From the NCBI GenBank assembly GCA_008636095.1, contig VSJD01000229.1:1-10000 (forward strand): a stretch of 10,000 bases of DNA, given 5' to 3'. Below the pieces are notes generated by a model, which saw only the letters and a program-made list of their open reading frames with translations, ran no database searches and was not told where the DNA came from. Shown piece by piece: positions 1 to 5,030 of the stretch. This DNA is from Kiritimatiellota bacterium (GTDB lineage Bacteria; Verrucomicrobiota; Kiritimatiellia; JAAZAB01). The number at the start of each line of letters is the position of its first letter. Within the stretch, counting starts at the first letter, position 1. Position numbers and translations under genes: made by a program.

Positions 1-192
1 GAGCTTGCCCTTGCGGCGCATGGTATTCACTTTTACCACGTGCACCTTAAACAACTGCTCGACGGCCTGCTTGATTTCCAACTTGTTGGCCGAGGGCTCC
101 ACCTTGAAGCAGTAGCGATTGGCCTTTTCCATCTCCCGCGAAATTTTTTCCGACAGAATCAGCGTCTTGACAATGGTATAAGCAGATTTCAT
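1..192 (-). CDS. rplW: 50S ribosomal protein L23, 5' part (runs off window)
   Basis: The minus strand from the ATG at 192 reads 64 codons without a stop to the window edge. The protein begins MKSAYTIVKTLILSEKIS and continues through a segment typical of L23 (KANRYCFKVEPSANKLEIKQ) and a conserved VNTMRRKGK end. L23 is usually about 95-100 aa, so roughly the last third is missing. L23 binds 23S rRNA at the polypeptide exit tunnel and is a docking site for trigger factor and SRP. The gene follows rplD in the usual S10-operon order (rpsJ-rplC-rplD-rplW). No strong Shine-Dalgarno motif is seen before the ATG; the upstream bases are AT-rich (AATTGAGTAAAATTGAAAC). Translation may depend on the upstream genes or on low structure at the start. 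Identity is secure; only the length is unknown. Confidence 0.95.
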   Translation of the reverse strand, partial: MKSAYTIVKTLILSEKISREMEKANRYCFKVEPSANKLEIKQAVEQLFKVHVVKVNTMRRKGKL

Positions 193-215
193 GTTTCAAT
201 TTTACTCAATTCCAA

Positions 216-231
216 GGCAGGCATGCCCGCC
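216..231. repeat. Imperfect 16-bp palindrome in the rplD-rplW spacer
   Basis: GGCAGGCATGCCCGCC pairs with its own reverse complement except at one position (A219 opposite C228). The core GGCATGCC (220-227) is perfect. It lies in the 78-bp gap between rplD and rplW, where the neighbouring bases are AT-rich, so it stands out in composition. There is no loop and no T-run on the minus-strand side, so it is not a classic terminator. It could be a protein-binding site, part of a dispersed repeat, or chance. Confidence 0.4.
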
Positions 232-256
232 ACCCAAATCAGTCATAAAAACCACA

Positions 257-284
257 TCATCCTGCATTCTTCATTCTGCATTTT
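257..284. repeat. Two tandem copies of a 14-bp unit covering the rplD stop codon
   Basis: On the plus strand, 257-270 reads tcatcctgcattct and 271-284 reads tcattctgcatttt, identical at 12 of 14 positions. The second copy encodes the last residues of L4 (part of the ENAE tail) and its TGA stop. The first copy lies in the spacer. Such short tandem repeats at a gene end suggest local duplication or the edge of a dispersed low-complexity repeat that has remodelled the L4 C-terminus. I cannot tell which from one window. Confidence 0.5.
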
Positions 285-924
285 CTTCCTGCGCCTTCGC
301 CGGTTTTAACCTGTCCGCCAGCACCAGCATGGCCGCTTTTGTGGCCACCACCGTGGGATAACGGAACAATTGATAAGTATGCACATCCCGGGCCACCGCC
401 ACCTCAATCTGCCGCAGATTGCGGGCGGCCAGTCGAACCTTGGAATCTGATTTTTCCAGAACGATCAGCACGGGACCTCGAATGCTCTGCGCCTTCATAA
501 TCGCCAGCAATGTCTTCGTCTTGGCATCGGCCAGCGTCAGTTCATCCAGCACACGCAGGGCCTTGCCCGCCACCTTCTCACTGAACGCCCGCCGGAACGC
601 CAACTGCACCACTTTCCGGTTAACGCTCTTCCGGTAACTGCGCGGTTTGGGACCGAACACGACCCCGCCACCCCGCCATATCGGGGATTGACGGTAGCCC
701 GCCCGCGCCCGACCCAGGCCCTTCTGGGCCCAAGGCTTACGATTACTCCCAGCGACCTCGCCTTTGGTTAGCGTCGAGGCCGTACCCGCGCGCAACCCGG
801 CGCGATACGCCACGATCACATCTTTGAGAGCCTGCTGGCCACGGCCAAGTACCAGTAAGTCGTCGGCAATTTCCATTTCGCCTAACGACGCGCCGGCGCT
901 GTTGGTTATCGGTATGCGACTCAT
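271..924 (-). CDS. rplD: 50S ribosomal protein L4
   Basis: The product is 217 aa, near the usual 200-215. L4 binds 23S rRNA early in assembly; its long basic loop reaches into the exit tunnel, and in some bacteria free L4 represses the S10 operon. The loop signature is clear at residues 54-97: KGEVAGSNRKPWAQKGLGRA, then SPIWRGGGVVFGPKPRSY. The globular C-terminal part follows (LRVLDELTLADAKTKTLL, then NLRQIEVAVARDVHTYQL). The ATG overlaps the TGA of rplC in an ATGA arrangement (921-924), so the two genes are probably translationally coupled. A GGGG stretch about 10 bases upstream is the only ribosome-binding candidate. The last residues (EENAE) are encoded inside a short tandem repeat, so the tail may be a recent addition. 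No L4-leader structure can be examined, because rpsJ follows fusA directly. Confidence 0.97.
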   Translation of the reverse strand: MSRIPITNSAGASLGEMEIADDLLVLGRGQQALKDVIVAYRAGLRAGTASTLTKGEVAGSNRKPWAQKGLGRARAGYRQSPIWRGGGVVFGPKPRSYRKSVNRKVVQLAFRRAFSEKVAGKALRVLDELTLADAKTKTLLAIMKAQSIRGPVLIVLEKSDSKVRLAARNLRQIEVAVARDVHTYQLFRYPTVVATKAAMLVLADRLKPAKAQEENAE

Positions 925-1559
925 TTGGTCTGACCCCGTTTCAGTGATTTTTTTACGATAACCACCGTGCCGGCATGACCAGGCACCGATCCGCGCACCA
1001 GAAGCACATGCTCTTCCGGACGGACCTTCACCACTTGCAAATTCTGCTGGGTCACGCGCTCCACGCCCAGATGGCCCGGCATGCGCTTACCCTTATGAAT
1101 ACGGCCCGGTAATTCGCGACAGCCGACGGACCCCACGCGCCGTTTGGAGTGTCCCCCGTGGGTCATGGGACCGCCGCGCATGTGATAGCGGCGCACCACG
1201 CCCGCGAACCCCTTGCCCTTCGAGACCCCCACGACGTCCACAAAAGGCACCCCCTCAAACAGCTTCACCGTTACCACATCCCCGGGTTTAAGCTCATCGC
1301 CGGCTTCCACAGCCATTTCACACCGGTACCGCAGAGGCTTGACGCTCAGTTTCTTACAGACACCCATGGCCGCCTTGGTCATCCGTTGCTCGGTCGTATC
1401 GCCAAATGCCAACTGAACAGCATCATACCCTTCGTGGTCCTTGGTCTTGCGCTGTAGAACCGTGCAAGGACCGCATGCTATGACAGTCACCGGCACCTGA
1501 CAACCCTGATCGTTGAAAATCCGGGTCATGCCTATTTTTTTTCCAAGTAATCCTTGCAT
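921..1559 (-). CDS. rplC: 50S ribosomal protein L3
   Basis: The product is 212 aa from the ATG at 1559 and starts [15 protein letters not shown], the standard L3 N-terminus. An in-frame GTG at 1592 would add 11 residues lying inside rpsJ and is rejected. L3 is a primary 23S rRNA binder whose extended loop approaches the peptidyl-transferase centre. Visible signatures are [20 protein letters not shown] (112-131) and [11 protein letters not shown], then [15 protein letters not shown] (151-165). In E. coli L3 the GSIGQNQTPG segment contains the glutamine methylated by PrmB. Here it reads [10 protein letters not shown] with both glutamines replaced, so that modification cannot occur at the same residue. 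The gap from the rpsJ stop is 7 bp, and only a weak GAG precedes the start, suggesting coupling to rpsJ translation. The stop overlaps the rplD start. Confidence 0.97.
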   Translation of the reverse strand: MQGLLGKKIGMTRIFNDQGCQVPVTVIACGPCTVLQRKTKDHEGYDAVQLAFGDTTEQRMTKAAMGVCKKLSVKPLRYRCEMAVEAGDELKPGDVVTVKLFEGVPFVDVVGVSKGKGFAGVVRRYHMRGGPMTHGGHSKRRVGSVGCRELPGRIHKGKRMPGHLGVERVTQQNLQVVKVRPEEHVLLVRGSVPGHAGTVVIVKKSLKRGQTK

Positions 1560-1566
1560 ATCAAAC

Positions 1567-1875
1567 TCAGGTTTTAATGGAAATATCCACACCCGCCGGC
1601 AGGTTGAGCTTCTTCAGCTCATCCACTGTTTTGGCGGTTGGACCGATAATGTCCAGCAGGCGCTTATGGGTCCTGATTTCGAACTGTTCCATGGACTTCT
1701 TGTCCGCGTGCGGGCTGCGATTAACGCTGAATCGTTCGATCCGCGTTGGCAGCGGGATCGGTCCCGAGATACGGGCGCCGGTCCGCTTGGCGGTCTCCAC
1801 GATATCGCCCGCCGACTGATCCAAAGCCCGAAAGTCATACGACTTCAGGCGTATGCGTATGCGTTGCTCTTCCAT
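1567..1875 (-). CDS. rpsJ: 30S ribosomal protein S10 (NusE)
   Basis: At 102 aa this is full length for the family. S10 sits in the 30S head and also acts as NusE, pairing with NusB in antitermination and contacting NusG to link RNA polymerase to the ribosome. The family motifs are all present: [10 protein letters not shown] (5-14), [10 protein letters not shown] (25-34), [12 protein letters not shown] (38-49), [20 protein letters not shown] (54-73) and GVDISI. Residue 57, valine in E. coli S10 and the best-known site of tigecycline/tetracycline resistance changes, is alanine here (SPHAD instead of SPHVN). The start ATG is 7 bp after the fusA stop. AAAGG, overlapping the fusA TAA, serves as a modest ribosome-binding site. 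In E. coli rpsJ opens its own operon downstream of a long leader; here it is embedded directly behind fusA. Confidence 0.97.
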   Translation of the reverse strand: MEEQRIRIRLKSYDFRALDQSAGDIVETAKRTGARISGPIPLPTRIERFSVNRSPHADKKSMEQFEIRTHKRLLDIIGPTAKTVDELKKLNLPAGVDISIKT

Positions 1876-1882
1876 ACTACCT

Positions 1883-4018
1883 TTACCGACTCAGTATGCG
1901 TTTCTGTATTTGTTCCGGCACTATTTCAAACATGAACGGTTCCATCGTATAACTGGCCCGTCCCCGGGTCAGCGATCGGACGGCCGTGGCGTACCCAAAG
2001 AGTTCCGCCAGGGGCACCTCCGCACGAATGATCTGTGCGGGAGGCTGGCTCACCAGCCCCTTGACTTTGCCGCGCCGCGCATTGAGATCCCCCAGCACAT
2101 CCCCCATGGTTTCGGCGGGCGTCACGATCTCAAGGGCCATAATCGGCTCCAACAGCACGGGTGCGGCTTCTTTAAGCGCGTCCCGAAAGGCCATTACTGC
2201 CGCCGTGCGGAAGGCGACCTCCGTCGAATCCTGCAAATCACAAGAAGCGGCCGTTACACTGACGACCACATCCACGACCGGAAAATGACCAAGCAGGCCT
2301 GTCGCCAAGGCATCCTGGATGCCCGCCGACACGGCTGACCGGAATTCATGCGGCAGATGCTCCGTCGAAACCTTGATATCAATTTTATTGCCGGCCTTAC
2401 GGAGCGCGGGCGCCACGGTCAGCGTGACGCCGGCAAGCTGCCGGCATCCGCCAATCTCACGGTCAAAGCAATGCGAGGCTGCGCCTGCGATGGTCACGGT
2501 TTCACGGTAGGCAACTGTCGGCTCGCCGGCATTGGCCTTGACCTTGTATTCGCGCCACAAGCGGTCCTTGATAATCTCAAGGTGCAGCTCCCCCATCCCA
2601 TTAACTAACGTCTGCCCGGTGTCCGGATGGATGCTCACCTTGAAGGTCGGATCCTCTTCGCTGAGGGCCATCAGGGACTTGATCAAATCTTCGCGATCGG
2701 CCTGCGTTTTGGGCTCGATGGCCATGGACACCACCGGCTCAGGGAAACGGATGCGTTCCAGCACGATCGGTTTGTTTTCAGAGCTAATCGTGTCGCCGGT
2801 GGAAATATCCTTCATACCGGCCAAGGCACCGATTTCACCGGCAAACAGGCACTCGACCTCCTCGTGCTGGTCGGCGTGCAACTGCAGGAGCCGCATGACG
2901 CGCTCACGCCGATGGGTGCGCGGATTAAATACATTTTGCCCTTTCTTCAGGCACCCGGCATATACACGCACAAAAATCATCTTGCCCATGTAGGGATTGT
3001 TCACAATCTTGAACGCCAGGGCGGCAAGCGGCTCGAAGTCGTTAGCCTGGCGGGACAGGACTTCCTCGGTTTTGGGATGGAATCCCTGGACCGGGGGGAT
3101 ATCAAGCGGGGACGGCAGGTAATCCACCACCGCGTCAATGACCGGCTGGATGCCATTGTTACGCAGGGCCGCGCCGCAGAGCACGGGCACCAGCTTGCGG
3201 CTAATAGTCGCCCGGCGTAAACCGGCCTTCAGCAGGGCCGTGGGCACTTCTGGATTTTCGAGGTAGGCGCCCAGCACGGCTTCATCCGCTTCGGCCACTT
3301 TTTCCATCAGTTCTGCGCGGGCACGCTCGGCCGCCACGGCGAAATCCGTAGGTATTGGCTCCGTGCGGATCACCGCGCCCAAGCTGGTATCTTCGAAAAC
3401 CAGCGCCTTCATGCTGATTAAATCGATAACGCCCTTGAAGTGGTCTTCGGCCCCCCAGGGCAACTGAATGGCCACGGCGTTCGGCGTCAGCCGCTCACAA
3501 ATTTCGGCGAGTACCCGGTTAAAATCGGCGCCGACACGGTCCATCTTGTTGATAAATACCACGCGGGGCACGCCATAGCGGTCCGCCTGGCGCCAAACCG
3601 TTTCCGACTGTGGCTGGACGCCGCCGACGGCACAGAACACGCCCACAGCGCCGTCCAGCACGCGCAGAGAGCGTTCCACCTCGGCAGTGAAATCCACATG
3701 GCCGGGAGTATCAATGACATTGACCTGGCACGCACGCCAAAAACAGGCCGTGGCAGCGCTGGTAATTGTAATGCCGCGCTCCTGCTCCTGGATCATCCAG
3801 TCCATCGTGGCGGTGCCATCGTGGACTTCACCCATCTTATGAAGACGGCCGGTATAGAACAGGATGCGCTCGGTCAGCGTCGTCTTGCCGGCATCAATAT
3901 GCGCTATGATGCCGAAATTGCGAACGAAGGCCAAGGGACACCGCCGCCCAGCGGCTTCCCGCGCCGAGGCGTCGTCCGCAACCGCGTCATGTTGCTGATG
4001 TTTCAAAACCGTCACCAT
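1883..4018 (-). CDS. fusA: Elongation factor G (possibly an EF-G2 / recycling-like subtype)
   Basis: This is a five-domain translational GTPase of 711 aa from the ATG at 4018. A GTG at 4027 gives 714 aa but sits only 1 base from the GGGGTGG motif, whereas the ATG is 10 bases away. GTPase motifs are intact: P-loop AHIDAGKT (39-46), switch [11 protein letters not shown] (81-90), DTPGH (103-107), NKMD (157-160) and CGAA (281-284). Domains II and III follow, with SGDT-like [12 protein letters not shown] and [10 protein letters not shown] (474-483). Domain IV is atypical. The usual SGGRGQ(Y/F)GHV becomes [10 protein letters not shown] (522-531), and the tip residue aligned with E. coli His583 is Asp594. 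Domain V has the ordinary [21 protein letters not shown]. About 25 residues precede the normal EF-G start, so a TTG at codon 29 of this reading is an alternative. The first half is ordinary EF-G; whether it drives translocation or mainly ribosome recycling is unsettled. Confidence 0.93.
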   Translation of the reverse strand: MVTVLKHQQHDAVADDASAREAAGRRCPLAFVRNFGIIAHIDAGKTTLTERILFYTGRLHKMGEVHDGTATMDWMIQEQERGITITSAATACFWRACQVNVIDTPGHVDFTAEVERSLRVLDGAVGVFCAVGGVQPQSETVWRQADRYGVPRVVFINKMDRVGADFNRVLAEICERLTPNAVAIQLPWGAEDHFKGVIDLISMKALVFEDTSLGAVIRTEPIPTDFAVAAERARAELMEKVAEADEAVLGAYLENPEVPTALLKAGLRRATISRKLVPVLCGAALRNNGIQPVIDAVVDYLPSPLDIPPVQGFHPKTEEVLSRQANDFEPLAALAFKIVNNPYMGKMIFVRVYAGCLKKGQNVFNPRTHRRERVMRLLQLHADQHEEVECLFAGEIGALAGMKDISTGDTISSENKPIVLERIRFPEPVVSMAIEPKTQADREDLIKSLMALSEEDPTFKVSIHPDTGQTLVNGMGELHLEIIKDRLWREYKVKANAGEPTVAYRETVTIAGAASHCFDREIGGCRQLAGVTLTVAPALRKAGNKIDIKVSTEHLPHEFRSAVSAGIQDALATGLLGHFPVVDVVVSVTAASCDLQDSTEVAFRTAAVMAFRDALKEAAPVLLEPIMALEIVTPAETMGDVLGDLNARRGKVKGLVSQPPAQIIRAEVPLAELFGYATAVRSLTRGRASYTMEPFMFEIVPEQIQKRILSR

Positions 4019-4036
4019 GATGTTCACGCCACCCCG

Positions 4037-4507
4037 TTACCACTTGTAATGGGCAAACGCCTTGTTGGCCTGCGCCATCTTATGGGTATCATCCCGTTTC
4101 TTGATTGCATTGCCCTGGTTTTTGAAGGCATCCAGCACCTCGAGCCCCATGGCCCGCTGGAGAGGCACGCCTTTGCGCGCTTGCGAAAATTGAATCAGCC
4201 ACCGGATGGCCAGCGCCAGCTGACGATCCGCACTGACTTCCACCGGGACCTGGTAAGTGGCGCCACCCACGCGGCGGGATTTGACCTCGACCTTGGGCCG
4301 GATGTTATCCATGGCGCGCATCAGCACTTCCAAGGGATCTTCCTTACTCTGTTCCTTGATGAAATCCAGCATGCCGTAAGTGACGGCCTCGGCCACCGAT
4401 TTCTTGCCCCGGATCATGACGTAATTAATCAGGCGCCCGATCAGCTTGTTGTTATAGCGCAGATCCGGCGCTACTTCACGTCTTTCGGCTGTGTGTCGTC
4501 TTGCCAT
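4037..4507 (-). CDS. rpsG: 30S ribosomal protein S7
   Basis: The product is 156 aa, matching the family. S7 nucleates assembly of the 30S head by binding the 3' domain of 16S rRNA and lines the E-site/mRNA exit. Recognisable segments are MARRHTAERREVAPD at the start, KLIGRLINYVMIRGKKSVAE (21-40), the beta-hairpin KVEVKSRRVGGATYQVPVEV (72-91) and RWLIQFSQARKG (102-113), ending in the conserved AFAHYKW. The gene starts 9 bp after rpsL. The ribosome-binding site AGGA lies between the rpsL TAA and the ATG (TAACAGGATACCATG), so translation is probably coupled to rpsL. In E. coli, S7 represses str-operon translation from the rpsL-rpsG gap; with only 9 bp here, the E. coli-type structured target cannot exist. 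Confidence 0.97.
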   Translation of the reverse strand: MARRHTAERREVAPDLRYNNKLIGRLINYVMIRGKKSVAEAVTYGMLDFIKEQSKEDPLEVLMRAMDNIRPKVEVKSRRVGGATYQVPVEVSADRQLALAIRWLIQFSQARKGVPLQRAMGLEVLDAFKNQGNAIKKRDDTHKMAQANKAFAHYKW

Positions 4508-4516
4508 GGTATCCTG

Positions 4517-4903
4517 TTATTTTTCCTGTTTTACTTTAGCCCGCTTGGCCCCGTACTTCGACCGACCGCGCTTGCGATTGGCGACCCCGACCGAATCAAG
4601 GGTGCCGCGCACAATATGATACCGCACTCCGCCAAGATCCTTCACGCGCCCACCGCGTACAAGCACGATGCTGTGCTCCTGCAGATTATGACCCTCACCG
4701 GGAATATAGGCGGTCACTTCCTCGCCGTTGGTCATACGCACGCGCGCCACTTTGCGCAACGCCGAGTTCGGCTTCTTGGGTGTCATCACGCGCACGGCGA
4801 TACATACCCCGCGCCGCTGGGGACACCCCGTCAGGGCGGGCGACTTGCTGCGGTTCATGATCTTCCGGCGTCCGTGGCGCACGAGTTGATTTATCGTCGG
4901 CAT
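4517..4903 (-). CDS. rpsL: 30S ribosomal protein S12
   Basis: The product is 128 aa (E. coli has 124) and aligns without gaps to E. coli S12 through residue 100. S12 sits at the decoding centre and controls tRNA selection fidelity. It begins [25 protein letters not shown] (41-51) holds Lys43, and [16 protein letters not shown] (85-100) holds Lys88 and Asp89, the site methylthiolated by RimO in E. coli. The proline that normally follows (Pro91, or Pro90 in mature numbering) is glycine here (codon GGC). Changes at this residue are known to alter streptomycin response in other bacteria. The ATG is fixed by an in-frame TAA four codons upstream. A perfect GGAGG is present but 15 bases from the ATG, longer than usual. 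The gene has its own promoter in the rpoC-rpsL spacer and leads the str/S10 block. Confidence 0.97.
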   Translation of the reverse strand: MPTINQLVRHGRRKIMNRSKSPALTGCPQRRGVCIAVRVMTPKKPNSALRKVARVRMTNGEEVTAYIPGEGHNLQEHSIVLVRGGRVKDLGGVRYHIVRGTLDSVGVANRKRGRSKYGAKRAKVKQEK

Positions 4904-4918
4904 AGCGTTTTTTTATTT

Positions 4919-4923
4919 CCTCC
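4919..4923 (-). promoter_or_regulatory. Shine-Dalgarno GGAGG of rpsL with long spacing
   Basis: The minus strand reads TTTGGAGG followed by 15 bases (AAATAAAAAAACGCT) and then ATG. Usual spacing is about 5-9. No alternative in-frame start lies closer, because the frame is closed by TAA within the A-rich stretch. The run of seven A residues is a plausible slippage or low-structure element. Confidence 0.7.
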
Positions 4924-4938
4924 AAAGTCAAACTTGAA

Positions 4939-4966
4939 ATTCTATCAGAACATGATTTTCTTGCAA
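4939..4966 (-). promoter_or_regulatory. Predicted sigma70-type promoter for rpsL and downstream genes
   Basis: On the minus strand a -35-like TTGCAA (4961-4966) is followed by a 16-bp spacer and a -10 box TAGAAT (4939-4944), preceded by TGA, giving an extended -10 (TGATAGAAT). The -10 matches the consensus at 5 of 6 positions and the -35 at 4 of 6. Transcription would begin near 4932, leaving a leader of about 30 nt that contains the GGAGG. Inverted segments GTCAAACTTG (4927-4936) and CAAGT...TTTGAC (4964-4978) flank the promoter and could be an operator, but this is weak. Confidence 0.6.
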
Positions 4967-5010
4967 GTACTATTTGACAAATAACAACTATTCACCACGT
5001 GATACTCATA

Positions 5011-5030
5011 GCAACGTTTTAAAACGCCGC
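5011..5030. repeat. Palindrome immediately after the rpoC stop codon
   Basis: CGTTTTAAAACG (5015-5026) is a perfect 12-bp palindrome. With two mismatched positions it extends to 20 bp (5011-5030), ending exactly where the rpoC TAG begins. Its core is all A/T with no loop and no T-run after a GC stem, so it is not a standard intrinsic terminator. It may be a protein-binding site or a weak hairpin at the rpoBC/str boundary. Confidence 0.4.

Noticed and set aside
1560..1592. Longer rplC start at GTG 1592
   Set aside because: The extra 11 residues lie inside rps[16 protein letters not shown] is the standard L3 N-terminus, 7 bp after the rpsJ stop.
1845..1868. Short repeat gcgtatgcgtatgcg near the start of rpsJ
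   Set aside because: It encodes the conserved RIRIR motif of S10, so the repetition follows from the protein sequence.
3440..4984. Plus-strand open frame of 514 codons opposite fusA, rpsG and rpsL
   Set aside because: It crosses three real genes and their spacers on the other strand, has no recognisable family and no ribosome-binding evidence, so it is a shadow.
5003..5030. Intrinsic terminator after rpoC
   Set aside because: The palindrome has an A/T core and no GC stem followed by a T-run on the minus strand, so termination is not supported.
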